A stretch of 64,000 nucleotides of DNA from Blastocystis sp. Blastoise. Taxonomy: Eukaryota; Sar; Bigyra; Opalinata; Blastocystidae. Of the stretch, positions 48,472 to 64,000 are shown in pieces (positions within the stretch are counted from its first letter, which is position 1; each line of letters opens with the position of its first letter). The stretch covers positions 1,933,501 through 1,997,500 of the forward strand of contig JBBPEB010000014.1 of the NCBI GenBank assembly GCA_039096225.1, given 5' to 3'. Below the pieces are notes generated by a model. The model was not told the origin of the DNA and did no database searches. It saw only the letters and a list, made by a program, of their open reading frames with translations. Both the position numbers and the translations under genes were made by a program.

Positions 48472-49717
48472 AAAATTTTATTCATTTATATATATATATT
48501 ATATATGAACATATTTTCTTTATATATTTACTTTATATTTATTTTCTATTGAGATTCGTTGTTTTAAACAAAAGAATATACATTTACATATCTTATATTA
48601 TTTAAAAAAACTTTTTTTTTAAATGTACGAAATTGTTTTCTATGATCATTCGCATTATCATTAATATATACAAAATTACAAATAAATAATCAATAACATA
48701 GAATATAATAGCAATTAAAGTTACATAATATATGTATACTAAAAATTATAATGAATGAGTCTATTGAAGAATCAAATAATAGTTATAAACCCCAAAAACA
48801 ACAAATTAAATACATTCACAACAACCTGTTGATAAGATATAATGAAATAATTCTCGTTTATATATATAACAAGAGAGAGAAAAGGAAAATAATATATGTA
48901 ATTATATATATATATATATATATATTGAAGAAAAAAACAATGAATTGGAAAAGAAGATTTAAAACATTGTTTCATAGCTAGAGAAAAAATGTAGTTCACC
49001 ATATATAATAATAAAAAAAAAACATGATAAAAACTACATGAATAGAATTATATATGTAAAAACTTTATGTAAAATTGAATGATATATATATATGTATAAT
49101 ATACTATTGCCTTTATGAAAAGATAGAAACTATATATAAGAAGATAACTATAAAGAAAATAAATCATTTTATTTCTTTTGAAGTCTTATATATATTATAT
49201 AAATGTATGAAAAGAACGATAATTATACATGAAAAAAAGTTATATATATATATATAATAGAAAAGATTGGTATTTGAAAAGAGAGTTAATATTATTGAAA
49301 CAAAACTGATATACATATAGTTGAAGAAAAAAGAGAAAAAATACTTTTAAAAAGTGAAAATATAATAAGATGAAGAATATTATAGATGAACGAATAAGAA
49401 TGTATAGAAGATATATATATATACTCCTCAGTATATATACTAGATATAAATAAGAAATAATTAAAAATATTCACCACAAAAGAAAAATAAGAAGTTATAT
49501 ATATTTATGTTAAAAAGAATATGTTGAAGAATAAATATTATATATATATCTAGTATTATTATTAAAGAAATACATAAAAAAAGAATATTAAATAAAAACA
49601 TAATATATATATAAAATTATATGAATAAAATATAGCCTATAAAAAATATAAATATATAATTATATGAATAAAATATAGCCTATAAAAAACATAAAAATAT
49701 AATAATGTATATAGATA
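48472..49717. other. Convergent spacer, no gene supported
   Basis: AT-rich region between the 3' ends of the ARMT1-like gene (+) and the glycosyltransferase gene (-). A 76-codon ATG frame at 48751-48981 is mostly TA-derived and is not called. Near 49600-49690 there is a short direct repeat of TATAGCCTATAAAAAA-type sequence. Confidence 0.5.
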
Positions 49718-49982
49718 TTAGTTTGTTCGGTCATTAGTATTGAGAATAGCAGCAAAATGACCAAACGAACTAATTGGAGTTCTTATAATCATATCACACA
49801 AAGAAAGAAGTTCATTCTCTACGAGTGACCAACTGAATTGCTTGGAATTTAGAGTCGTTTTTGGAGTAAAATGAGTTACTCTGTGATTGATATAAACAGT
49901 TATATTGGGATAATGAGACATAAAGAATTGTTTTACTTTTAAAGAATCTGATATGATCAGCCTTTAGAGAAGAATATAAAGG

Positions 49983-50022
<40 letters not shown>

Positions 50023-50119
50023 GTAATATTGAATACACTAATAGTTATACTAATAATAATAATATTACTATTAATAGAGATCTAACCATGTAAAACAAAT
50101 ATATATATATTAAAAATAC

Positions 50120-50162
<43 letters not shown>

Positions 50163-50780
50163 TATATATATACCATTTAGTATTTGGTTTATACGTATAG
50201 GCCATAGCTCTCTCCACAAAATAATCACCTGGAATTCGTTGAAATAAATAATCTTTCAAATCCCGTGAGAAATCAGCATATATACCTGTACGTATTTGAA
50301 TACCAATAGTATAATAGCCTTGTAAGTGACTATATATATCTTTAGCTTCTTCTTTTAAACTCTTTTTTGTAGGTAGTAATGACTCCGAAACAACATAATA
50401 TATAGCATTGGAACATTGACGTAAATTTAATGATTCACAATTAAACCCAAAATCCATGATTGTGTTCCAAACCCCCTTATTATGCATGTGATAATACAAT
50501 AATGGATGATTAACAATCAGTAATATAGTTTTATTCTTAGACATTTCAAATATATTCTCTTTCTTAGCTGTTTGATATAACTGATAACCGTAATACATAG
50601 GTGTCATCTGAACAGCTATATAATAATAATAATATACATATATATATATATATATATACAAGTCACTTTATAATCAAAAGTATAAAAATTAACATCAAAC
50701 ATTTGTTTTACATTTCGAAACTCTTTATCTATATATATATATTTATAATAATAATCCTATAATATTAATATAGTATATTG

Positions 50781-50851
<71 letters not shown>

Positions 50852-51131
50852 CAAAATATCTAAAAGTAACTAATGAATAAACGAGTGCTGTCAAGAGCCC
50901 AAATCGAAGATTATATATACCATCATATGTAGGACTATATACAAATCCTGAATGATGACTGAATCGGTCTGGATCCAGCTGAATCTTCTTCCATTTCTCG
51001 ATATTCTCTTGACATTTCTGTGGACAAATAGTATTACAATCCTTTTTATATCCCGTCTGTTCGATGTTTTTACATGAATAATAACTATCCTGACACGATA
51101 ACCCAGTTAAGGAAGGATTGTTGAAACTATA

Positions 51132-51194
<63 letters not shown>

Positions 51195-51472
51195 GATTAT
51201 TATGATTATTATGATTATTATGATTATTATTATATAAACAAGAAAAAATAAAAGAATAACAATAATAATAATATATATATATATATACATAGATGTTCTA
51301 GCTTTGATAATTTCTTTCTTATATTCATCAATCAAATCATTTATATTCCCCACCAAATCCTGTCGATATTTTCTATATATATAATATATATAATATATAT
51401 AATATATATATACTTTTCTTCTTTATAAAATAATTTATTTTGTTTCCAGGGTTCATCAAATGATGGTGATTC

Positions 51473-51508
<36 letters not shown>

Positions 51509-52435
51509 ATTAGCGTTATTAATAATGTTATATATTACAGTACTACTATTATCATAATTATAATACTATATATTATAATAAAACATTATATATATATATA
51601 TATACCGGGTAAATGATAATTGCTATCATTTTGGAGACGTGGAGTTTCATTATAAACAATATCTATAGTATCTATATGATTACCTATATATATATACATA
51701 TATAGATATACATTATATATATACATATATAGATATACATTATATAATATATATACGTCTAGATAATATAGATTGACGAACATAAGTGTTAGGTTCTAAA
51801 TCTATTTTATTGATATCAGAATCTTTCGTTTCTTTGATAATATATGCTACAAAAAAAAATATTACTATGAAATAAAAAAAAATTAAAAAATACTTTTTTC
51901 ATTTGAATCACTGGATTCTGAGTGTTTTGAGAAAGAAAAATATGTAGCTTTCGAATGCAAACTACTATGATCTGATTTAGCTAATTTTCGATACGATGAT
52001 GAATTTGAATTTGTAGTAATATTGAAAGATTCAGAAATTTCGGAAGTGACAGAACTATTTTTAGAAAGGTTTCTATTCACAGAAGTAGAATTTTTTGAAT
52101 TTTGAGATATAGTCACTGCTGATTCTACTCTTCCAAATAGAGATAATTCCGACGTAGTATTGTTTACTACATCTTCTGACCTAGAAGTGTCTTTATAGAT
52201 ATTAGATGATTTTAACTCTTGAGTTTTTTCCAAACTAAACAAAACAACTTCTTTACCAAAGTTCATATATATATCGTGATTTCTAGAATCATGCATTCCA
52301 GAATTGGCAAATGTCTATTAAAAAAATTTATGAGAATGAAAAAAGAAATACTAATGATATCGTTTTTACATAATACGAAATAAATTCGAGAGATGCAATA
52401 GATATTATCAACAGGATACAGCTTAATAAGTTCAT
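49718..52435 (-). CDS. Fucosyltransferase-like type II Golgi glycosyltransferase
   Basis: About 600 aa from ATG 52435 to TAA 49718-49720. The first exon encodes a hydrophobic signal-anchor (M-N-L-L-S-C-I-L-L-I-I-S-I-A). A Ser/Asn-rich stem follows, then a Cys-rich segment (C-Q-D-S-Y-Y-S-C and C-N-T-I-C-P-Q-K-C). The catalytic part has G-I-Y-N-L-R-F-G-L-L-T-A-L (about 50910), the donor-site motif I-G-I-Q-I-R-T-G (about 50300), W-L-I-I-S-D-S, and near the end R-T-P-I-S-S-F-G-H-F-A-A. These three blocks recall the VGxQxR, xxTDS and SxSTFG motifs of GT37/GT11-type fucosyltransferases. A secretory-pathway sugar transferase is likely; donor and acceptor are inferred only. The acceptor AAAG at the last intron is unusual here, where TATAG dominates. 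Confidence 0.62.
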
Positions 52436-52959
52436 ATTAATTGCAAATGAAAAAGAAAACGAAACTGAAAATCTGATAAATTCTAAAAACCCATAAAATT
52501 GTAGTCCTTTTTTTTTTTAATTTTTAATTTTTTAGCTTAATTTTTATTGTTATTTTAAGTTATTTTATATAGAAACAATCAGGAAGATGTTTAATGAATC
52601 TTTAAAAAAGATATCAAAGTCAATATTCGTAGATTGTGAAATAAAAAAAGTGAATCGTTCTCTGTATATCAAACAAAATACAGTTATGAATTTCTGGAAT
52701 ATCTTTGGAAGTATTTTTTATTAATATATATGTGTTATACAATGAATTCAACATAATAAAAAAGAATAATTATTTTTAAAAAGTTATTTAATGAAGTAGG
52801 AACAAGAATATATACATAAAACTAAAAACATATTGTCAAAACATACTATTATCATGACGATAACATAAATAAAATGGATTGTATGTAATAAAATGATGGA
52901 AATAATGATAATTATCCAAGAATAAGAACGATACATAAATTTCAATTCTTTAATCTCGT
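52436..52959. other. Spacer between TOM70-like and glycosyltransferase genes
   Basis: 524 bp upstream of the glycosyltransferase start and downstream of the TOM70-like stop. It is AT-rich, and I see no gene or clear element. Confidence 0.5.
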
Positions 52960-56132
<3,173 letters not shown>

Positions 56133-57122
56133 CTTAGAGTTTAGTTTTTACCTAAATAGATCAAAATAAATGCTCTCTTTAAACAAAAAAGTAAGAAAAA
56201 AAAGACATTTACAACATCCAACTAAGTTTTTGTTGTTATCTACTTTTTATTCCCGTGATTCTTTATATGAAGTCACTAGAATAAGCTATGATTTTCATGT
56301 TATATAAAAACTAGGTTTTGTATCAGTTCATATTCACTTGAGCAACAGTTATTAATCTTTATAATACTTTTTTCTTCTTTGTCTGTATAGAGGTTATATT
56401 CTCAAGAGAAAAGAAATTCATTTTTTCAAAAAAGTTTATGGATGATAGAAATAGCTCATCGCCTTCTATTTTTTATTATATCATTTATATTATATTTATT
56501 CTAAATATGATTTTAAAGTTATTTTCTTTAAATTATCTGATTTATAATGGTCATATCATCTTTTTTATTACTCTGTTCTTACTCGAATATGCTCTATATA
56601 TGTCAGTAGTCGTTTTTATTCATGTGTCATATCATTCAATCACTTTATACTGCTTATATAAAAGAAGATTACTTTTCTTTTCATAGAATAATCATTGCTT
56701 CTCTAATATTATTCCATCACTTTTCTCCCTGATTTCATCAATTTTCATTTTAAAAAGGAATTAATAGAATACGAAAAAAATAATTTTCACTTTCATAATA
56801 GTCACTCTTATAATTCGTTTCCAACTAATGTTTTCCTTATTTTTCATTATTTAGAGGATACTTGAATAGAAATTAAATAAATAGAATATTAAGTATATAT
56901 TTACAGAGAGAAAGAATGATTTGGTTATTTTCGTAAAATAATACAACCCAAAAAAACTTGTTTAAAAACCACGGGGCTCAATAAAAATTCAACGTTCAAA
57001 ATGAAACATAATTTTGTGTTTGATTCATTGAAACAAAAAGAAAAAATATATATTTATTGATTGTATTCTATAAATATATTAAGATAATTGAAGAATACAA
57101 TAGAGAGTTGAATTGAGTCACT
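56133..57122. other. Divergent region between TOM70-like and GWT1 genes
   Basis: 990 bp separate two outward-facing start codons. Apart from the small frame at 56438-56686 it holds no supported gene. ATTCCCGTGATTC at 56250 is a half-palindrome of the recurring motif family, close to the TOM70-like start. Confidence 0.45.
56438..56686 (+). CDS. Possible small hydrophobic protein, unrecognised
   Basis: An ATG-started frame of 82 codons has a polar N-terminus (M-D-D-R-N-S-S-S-P), two or three hydrophobic stretches and a basic tail (K-R-R-L-L). Unlike chance frames here it does not rest on TA or ATT repeats. It could be a small membrane protein or an upstream frame in the GWT1 leader. No family is recognised. 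Confidence 0.3.
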   Translation: MDDRNSSSPSIFYYIIYIIFILNMILKLFSLNYLIYNGHIIFFITLFLLEYALYMSVVVFIHVSYHSITLYCLYKRRLLFFS

Positions 57123-59607
57123 ATGGAAACTTTAGCCGATAATATAAGAGAAATTGCTTTAAAGGATTATAAGGCAGGTAAGGAGGCATTTGTTATTAAC
57201 AATACCACTCCTTCTGTATTTGAATGTGTTAGCGTAATCTACATGTGTTTACCTTATTATGTTCTTTATCAATATGTTTTTAATTTATGTATACAAAAGA
57301 ATGTAAGTATATCTTCTATATATCTTTCTTTATAATATTGATTATTATTTTTTTAATATTTATATTCAAATATATCTATATATTCAGTGGAAAATATTTG
57401 AAAAGACTACTTTTGCTAGAACTATGCTTTTTTTAATTGATTGTGTTTTCTTCATTATGACAAGTATTCTTTCTCAAGTTCTTCCTCAATGGCATATCAT
57501 TCTTGCTTCTATTGCTGTTATTCTTTCTTTCATTATTTCTGAATACTTAAGAAGGTATATATAATGTTTTTATTTTTATTTATATTTTATTATTATTATA
57601 ATATTATATATATATCTTCTTATAGAAATCCAGTCAATCCGGATGCACGTCTCTATGTGAATCAAAATAAAGATTTCCCTGATTGTTCCCCTAACGACAA
57701 AGTCAAAACCTATTTTACTATGTTTAGAGGAAATGTCATGGTTCTTACTGTAATTGCTATTATGGCTGTTGATTTCCCTATATTTCCACGTCGATTTGCT
57801 AAAACATTAGAATTTGGTAATAGTCTTGTATGTATATTATATATATGTTTATTATGTTTATGTTTATTCTGTTTATTATTATGTTTATATTTGTTATATA
57901 GGCATTATGATTATAATAATATAGTATTAATATTTTACTATTATATATATATATAGATGGATATGGGCGTAGGTATATTTGTTATTAATAGCGGAATGGT
58001 TGCCAGACAAATCAGAAGCAATAAACATGGTCTCAAAACTATATTAAATGCTCTTTCTTCTGTTTCTCCTCTTATTATTTTAGGTGTTGCTAGATTTATT
58101 ATGGTCCTCTGTATATATACATATATATACCCTACTTTATATTTATCTCTATTCCTATTATTTATTCTATTCTATATTTTTATTATTTATTACTATTCTA
58201 TATTCTATTCTATATTCTATTATATATTCCTATTATATATTCTATTATTTATTCTATTATATATTCCTATTATATATTCCTATATATAGTAACTGGTTAT
58301 CAACATATTGTTACAGAATACGGTGTTCATTGGAATTTCTTCTTCACTCTTGCTGCTGTTGCTATTTTCAGCGCTATATTTGCGGGAGTTATGACTACAA
58401 ATGTTCGTATTGTTGCATTTATGATTATTTCCATGGGAATTTATCAATTCTGGTTATTAAATGGAGGTACTGAGTATGTATATAGTATACTATTCTATAT
58501 ATTCATAAATTAAAGACAGATATACAATATAGTATATAATCTATATATATAATTATATAGATACTTACTCAGTGATGTTCGTACTAGTTATTTTGATATG
58601 AATAAGGAAGGAATCATGAGTTGTATTGGTATATTATTATATTTATTATATTTATTATATATGTTTATTATGTGTTTATTATATATATTTATTATATATT
58701 TATTATATATTTATTATTATATTTATTATTATGTTTATTATTATGTTTATTATAATATTAAATATACATATACTACCTTCTACTTTCCCTCTTTCTATTA
58801 TCCATATTCCCTAGGTTATTTCGCTATTTACAGTGGAGGTATTTTAATAGGTAAAGCATTCTTAAAGGAAAGAACTACTAGTCAATGGAATAGTTTCATG
58901 TATATATTATTATGCTCATATGTTTATTATTATTTATTTATTATTTATGTATTATTTATGTATTATTTTCTTACTTATTATTTATTATTTTTTATTCTTT
59001 ATGTATAATGTATTATCTATTATTCAAGTTTTTCTATATATATATATATCCTTCTATTCCTTCTATAGTAAGAAGTATATGCTTGTTATGGTCTTCTTAT
59101 GGGTTCTCAGCTCTCTTGTTAGTACTTATGTTCAACTCCCTTCTCGTAGAATCGTATATAGATTCATAATCATCATTATCATAATCATCATAATTATCAT
59201 AATAATCATCATAATCATAATAACTCTTCAATCCCTTGTTTATTTCCTCTCTCTCTATATATATATATAGGCTAATACTGCTTATGTCTTATTATGTATG
59301 GCTTGTGGAGGTACTTGTGTAGGTATAGGTCTTTATATTCATCTCAAATTGATATATATATATGTACCTGTCATTTATCAAAGTATTAACTACAATCAAC
59401 TCTTAATCTTCCTTGTTGCTAATATTATGACTGGCCTTATTAACTTTACTTTCAAAACATTATTCTTATCCTCTACTGAATCATTTATTGTTCTCACTCT
59501 GTATATATTTATATATTATATCTATATCTATATCTAGTTATACTCTCAGTATTGTATTACTTGGATATGTATTATATTATAAAAATATTAAAGTTAAGTT
59601 TTGGTAA
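57123..59607 (+). CDS. GWT1 / PIG-W, GPI-anchor inositol acyltransferase
   Basis: Spliced from ATG 57123 to TAA 59605-59607; about 480 aa, normal for the family. The diagnostic block D-F-P-I-F-P-R-R-F-A-K-T-L-E-F-G (about 57770) is followed by M-D-M-G-V-G-I-F-V-I-N-S-G (57957). Further blocks include G-Y-Q-H-I-V-T-E-Y-G-V-H-W-N-F-F-F-T (about 58295), the S-R-R-x-A-N-x-x-Y region (59140-59290) and N-Q-L-L-I-F-L-V-A-N-I-M-T-G-L-I-N (about 59395). About a dozen membrane segments are spread over the exons. The enzyme adds a fatty acyl chain to the inositol of GlcN-PI in the ER during GPI-anchor synthesis. Several introns are ATT/TA microsatellites. Confidence 0.93.
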
Positions 59608-59858
59608 GTAATAAAAAACTAATTAATCATTCATATTTTCAATCTTTTTAAATATCTTAATTGTTTAGTTATCCTTTTTTTTAAAGTATTGTTGCATTTA
59701 TAAATAGTTTTATATATATTCAGTTTTATTAAACAGTCCATATTTGTTTTTATTTAATCATTTTCCATTATATAGAGTAATAAAAACAAAAAAAAAGTAA
59801 ATAGTTTTATAAATATAATAGATCACATATATTTATCACAAAAAAAATCATAAAATAA

Positions 59859-60485
59859 TTAGCAACAAATAAAATTGTCAAAAGTAGATTCAAATCCACC
59901 AGTAATAGGAGAACAAGAATAAATACCAACTTGCATTTCACAATCAATAGGAATAGAAAGATGTCCCATTCTTAATTGAATCCATTTCTCACTTCCATAA
60001 GAACGATAATAAACTAAAAAGTCTTGTCCTTGACGCATGATCTTAAATTCTAAATCAACAATCTGTTCTGTAAAAGGTTGAGTAGCCCAATCAGAAAATC
60101 CATCATCAGTTACTACTGAACCTAAATTAAAAGGTTCATCAACTTCACCTTCAGCAGAAGTCTTAACCCAATGTTCACTATCATAATAAACTATTAATCC
60201 AGCTTGATCATATTGATTAGCAGGAACATAATGAACATGAGATTGAAGAGTAAAATCTCCTGATTTCTTCATAAATAAACAATGACCAGTATCTCTTCTA
60301 AAACCATAATGTGTTCTTTGCCAAAAATCAGTATCTGACTTAGAAGTCCATTTGATCTCAGTTTGACTTGACTTTATATCAATAGGCTCATTATAAAAAT
60401 AAAGTTCACCACTTTTATAGCATTGTTCAATATTAATTGGAGTAGAAGACACTAGAGAAATACAAGAGTAGGAACTACTAATCAT
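59859..60485 (-). CDS. DUF1349 family protein (concanavalin-like fold)
   Basis: An uninterrupted 208-aa frame starts with ATG at 60485. It has S-D-T-D-F-W-Q-R-T-H-Y-G-F, D-F-T-L-Q-S-H-V, Y-D-Q-A-G-L-I-V-Y-Y-D, W-V-K-T-S-A-E-G-E, and near the end M-Q-V-G-I-Y-S-C-S-P. These are the ordered blocks of DUF1349 (YniA/regulation-of-arabinose-like jelly-roll proteins), at the usual length of about 200 aa. Biochemical role is unknown; the fold is lectin-like. Lack of introns in an intron-dense region and the mostly bacterial distribution suggest acquisition by transfer, which is inference. The short spacer 59608-59858 separates it from the convergent GWT1 gene. Confidence 0.85.
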   Translation of the reverse strand: MISSSYSCISLVSSTPINIEQCYKSGELYFYNEPIDIKSSQTEIKWTSKSDTDFWQRTHYGFRRDTGHCLFMKKSGDFTLQSHVHYVPANQYDQAGLIVYYDSEHWVKTSAEGEVDEPFNLGSVVTDDGFSDWATQPFTEQIVDLEFKIMRQGQDFLVYYRSYGSEKWIQLRMGHLSIPIDCEMQVGIYSCSPITGGFESTFDNFICC

Positions 60486-61338
60486 TTAACTCTATTCATA
60501 CTTTTTATCTATTTACTAATAAGTTCAAAACAGGTATTTATTTTAAAAAGTATATCTCATTTTAGATCAACTCTATAATCTTGAATACAATTTTTTTTTT
60601 AATTTTAAAACTTCCGTTTTTTTTTTTCAAATTTTTAGTTCAAAATTTAATATCATTCATGAATCTATTATATAGTGTATTCAAAATGCATATAAGTAAT
60701 ATATATTATTTGAATATCATATATTAATATATATATGAAATATTAATTAATGAAAAAAACAATAATCAGTTTATTTTTTTCAATTGTATTTATGTTGATT
60801 TAATTATATGAATTCATTTATATATGGCATTTCAATTGAGTGTTTCACCAAAGCATAACTATAATTGAATATATATATATATATAATTTATCTCTCTTTA
60901 CAAGTTTTATTTACATGAATTCTTATAAATATTATAAATACATTCATTTTGATAAATAAAATAATACAAAAAACACTGATAAATAACATAAAGCACAGTT
61001 TTGTTTCAATTTAAAAAAAAACTATTGTCAAAGAATTTAATAAATATTCTTTTTTGATTATCATACATAAAATTAATTATATTTACAATATGAAATCAAA
61101 TATAAATTTAAAAAAAAAGCATATGTAAATCAACAAACAAGAATTTACTTTCATAACATTCAATATATAAATATATATAGACTGTAAAAAAAAATAGAAA
61201 ATAGAAATATTTATTACAAATAATCAAAAGTTAAAATAAAGACATAATTGTACAAAGAGAAAAATAAAAAGTGATAGAATTAAATAAGACGATAATATAT
61301 TACATATCTTTAGAAAAGATAAATATTTATAACATGAA
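60486..61338. other. Spacer between DUF1349 and EF-hand genes
   Basis: About 850 bp, AT-rich, with no supported gene. It should include the DUF1349 promoter on its left and the EF-hand gene's 3' UTR on its right. Confidence 0.5.
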
Positions 61339-61667
61339 TTAATGTCTTGATATAGCTTCTAATCCAAACAATAAGAATTCAGCAAAAGAAATACTTCCAT
61401 CATGATTAATATCTAAATCTTTGAAATGTTGTTTATTGTCTTCTTCAGGGAATCTACAGTTTAAAAGAATTAGGAGACTTTTGAATTCTTCATAATCAAT
61501 TGAATTTGATTCGTCTTTATCTACGATTCTGAATGAATAGAAAATATTATCAAGCTAGAATAGATATGATTTAGAAACATATCAATATGATAGAAATGGA
61601 ATAAAGAAGAAGAAAAAGATAAAATACAATTTTATTATCAATTTGAGCATGAATAACAGAGTCCATT
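61339..61667 (-). CDS. Small EF-hand calcium-binding protein
   Basis: Two exons, 61667-61629 (13 codons) and 61554-61339, encode 84 aa ending R-H-stop. There are two EF-hand loops: D-K-D-E-S-N-S-I-D-Y-E-E and D-I-N-H-D-G-S-I-S-F-A-E. Both keep Asp at position 1, Ile at 8 and Glu at 12, so calcium binding is expected. The layout resembles S100/calmodulin-like single-pair proteins, but the target is unknown. The first exon is assigned from the GTATTT donor and CTAG acceptor, which keep the frame. Confidence 0.85.
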
Positions 61668-62658
61668 TTACTGATTGACTAATAGATGTATACAGTAAAG
61701 ATAATTAATATCTATAAAAGATGATTACGATAAATATAACCTAGAAAATAAGATAGATCAAAGATATTAGTTTCAGATTATTATAAGATTTGAAAATATA
61801 ATTTTTGACTGAGATTCTTGTTGAGAATCGTGGTTTTATATTAATAAGAAATAATCATGAAAAGAAATTATTTTAGAGAGAGAAAAATGAATAAAACTAG
61901 AAATTTCATTTTAATAGAAATAAGAATCTTCATAAAGAATAGAATTGGAGAACTCAATCCAACATTCGGTTGAGAGAATCACAAAACGAGAAATGCCAGA
62001 ATAATATGATGATGCTTCAGGAAAAAGAATGACAGAGGTAATGTCATCAATAAAAATTTGTGGTTGTTATTTTATAACAGAAATAGTTTCTAGAACTAGG
62101 CTAATCTAATATATGAGTAAGATTTAATAACTGTATCTAATTTAAAGTATCTATTTTTTTAAATGAGAAGTAGAGGGGCTTTTTTGGTTTTGAAAGCAAA
62201 AAAAAGACGAAGAGTTGACTACAAACATTACAATCAAAAATAGGCACAAATAATCATATATAATAGAATATTACGACCCATGATTAATATAAATAAACTT
62301 TATACAAACAACGAACACGAAAAATATAAAGAAAAATGAAAACCGTATTTAATGAACATTAAAAACATAACAAAATAATGACATTTTTTAAAAACGACAA
62401 TTTACACGGGAATAGCCCCAAAAGAGGAGAAAAAGATTCAATCCTTTTTGTGTTTTCAATGGTTTTATATAAAAAAATTATATTTATAAGGTTCATTAAA
62501 AATATTCATTCATTTTTATGACATTGTACCCTGTTGCCTATAAACGGACGCTTAGGTTCTATAAACGAATTGAACGTTTCACAAAAGATTATTGTATATC
62601 ATCACAAATATTTTTGAATTAGTTTTAATTTTATTAATTTAATATTTGAATTTCTTGT
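61668..62658. other. Divergent spacer between EF-hand and Myb genes
   Basis: 991 bp between two start codons on opposite strands, with no gene found. Near 62400-62430 there is a less AT-rich patch with CACGGGAATAGCCCC, including a half-site of the recurring palindrome. Confidence 0.5.
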
Positions 62659-62996
62659 ATGCCTTATATCTATATATCATCTTTAGCACTCAAAGAATAT
62701 AATAATGTCAAAAAGAAGTGGTTACCTGATGAGATTTGTCGGTTGCGAAGAGCTGTTTTTCTTTTTGGGAAGAGTCAAATCAAAGCTATTTCAAGATGTA
62801 TCTATTTTTTAAAAAGTTTTAAATTTATTTTTAAATTTTTTTTTACTTCAGTTTTCTTAGTTCTGTTTTTATTGCTATTATTGATATTTATCAATTTATT
62901 TATTATTATATATATTTCAGATGTTCGAACGAGATCAGAAAGTGCCTGTATAAGTAGACTTAAAAGCATTATCACTGGTCAAGTTATAACAGTATT

Positions 62997-63091
<95 letters not shown>

Positions 63092-63146
63092 TAATAATTT
63101 TTCATTAAATAAATTTTTCAATGTATTTTATATATTATTATTTCCT

Positions 63147-63187
<41 letters not shown>

Positions 63188-63631
63188 AGCAATTTACATC
63201 AAAAGATGATAAAAAGATATTAGTATTATATAAAATATTTGCATCTAAGCACGATCGAAATATTTGGAAAACTATTGAGAAATATATGCCAGGTAGAAGT
63301 GCTAAACAAATAAAAGAACGTTTTAAAAATCATCTTGCTGTCTCTTCAGCGTATATATATAATTATATTTAAAATAATTATGTTTTAATAATTATTTTTT
63401 CTATTTTCTCTTCTTCATTATAATTATTCTTTTTTTATAATATTATAATATATTAATTATATTTATATAATATATCTATTCGTTTATTATTCTATTTGTT
63501 ATTTATATATATAGAGATTGGACACAAGAAGAATTATGCTACATATATAGATTAAAACGAACTGCTACTTTCTCTAAAATTGCACGAGTATCTATTATAC
63601 TTATTATTATATTTTTTATTGAATTATTATC

Positions 63632-63663
<32 letters not shown>

Positions 63664-64000
63664 GTCACTCGGTCGATCTCCTCATGACGTCAAACGAATC
63701 TTTCATCGAATTCGAAATGTATATAATTATTATTACTCCTCCTCTTCTTTCTATCCTTTTATCTATATAGATGGTCCCTGAAGGAGTATTTGATATTCAT
63801 CCCTATATTCCTCTTTCTCTCAAATTCCAGCAGTCTCATAGACGTCAATCAAATCCTGTGAAAAGACCTGATTTGATATGCTCTACAACGACACTTCGAG
63901 ATTTATCACCTTCTCCTGATCTTCTTTGTCCTGTTCCAAACTCTAAATATGCAGTATTCAATTCTATGGATAATCTTCAAAAAAATATGCAAAATCCTCT
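62659..64000 (+). CDS. Myb/SANT DNA-binding protein, 3' partial
   Basis: The gene starts with ATG at 62659 and runs off the window. Repeat 1 reads K-K-W-L-P-D-E-I-C-R-L, joined across an intron to S-R-Y-V-R-T-R-S-E-S-A-C. Repeat 2 (about 63190-63350) has F-T-S-K-D-D-K-K-I-L, W-K-T-I-E-K-Y-M-P-G-R-S-A-K-Q-I-K-E-R-F-K-N-H. Repeat 3 (63516-63720) has D-W-T-Q-E-E-L, F-S-K-I-A-R, S-L-G-R-S-P-H-D-V-K-R-I-F-H-R. The three spaced Trp/aromatic helices fit R2R3/three-repeat Myb factors. After position 63770 comes a Pro/Ser-rich region. A nuclear DNA-binding role is expected; the target is unknown. Confidence 0.85.
63000..63093. repeat. (TTTA)n microsatellite in Myb intron
   Basis: About 22 tandem TTTA units lie in the second intron of the Myb gene. 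Confidence 0.95.

Noticed and set aside
48751-48981. 76-codon ATG frame in the convergent spacer
   Set aside because: About a third rests on a TA repeat, it lies in a likely 3' UTR, and no motif or domain is visible.
51129-51230. Repeat-rich poly-Ile stretch in the glycosyltransferase gene
   Set aside because: It is an ATT microsatellite intron between the exon ending A-R-T-S-I and the exon starting F-N-N-P-S, not protein.

Overview
The window is nuclear DNA of a very AT-rich eukaryote using the standard genetic code. Nearly all genes are split by short introns that start GTATAT and end TATATAG. The proteins contain long asparagine runs, as in some amoebae and early-branching fungi. TOM70, Piezo, GWT1/PIGW, TFIID-type and minor-spliceosome signals all point to a eukaryote with mitochondria or related organelles. 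I cannot name the lineage from the sequence alone.

Layout. 1-6.9 kb (+): 3' part of a large type I surface adhesin with discoidin-like, He_PIG and Cys-rich modules. 8.2-9.7 kb (-): UPF0173 metallo-beta-lactamase-fold hydrolase, head to head with an SR-25 splicing-associated protein (9.8-10.5 kb, +). 11.5-12.5 kb (+): bZIP factor with an AT-hook. 14.4-27.8 kb (+): a complete Piezo mechanosensitive channel gene in about 51 exons. 29.2-37.1 kb (-): about 2,300-aa Asn-rich protein with a TAZ-like zinc region at the N-terminus and a TAF4/TAF12-like histone fold at the C-terminus. 37.3-38.7 kb: an intact Tc1-type transposon. 40.1-45.6 kb (-): coiled-coil protein ending in a pseudokinase domain. 46.3-48.5 kb (+): DUF89/ARMT1-like enzyme. 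49.7-52.4 kb (-): fucosyltransferase-like enzyme. 53.0-56.1 kb (-): TOM70-like import receptor. 57.1-59.6 kb (+): GWT1/PIGW. 59.9-60.5 kb (-): DUF1349 protein. 61.3-61.7 kb (-): small EF-hand protein. 62.7 kb to the end (+): 5' part of a Myb/SANT factor.

The genes do not form a pathway; this is an ordinary eukaryotic gene neighbourhood. The most interesting signals are these. (1) The Piezo appears to carry a fibronectin type III domain and a PH-like stretch just after the beam helix. (2) Three introns of Piezo are U12-type AT-AC introns, in a genome whose other introns are TA-rich GT-AG. (3) One intron is exactly G(TA)38G. (4) The GC-rich palindrome family ATTCCCRYGGGAAT recurs in long exons of several genes. 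(5) The TAZ-like plus TFIID histone-fold architecture. (6) An apparently complete, young Tc1 element.

Exon structures were assembled by hand from reading frames and splice signals, so internal boundaries may be off by a few bases in places.
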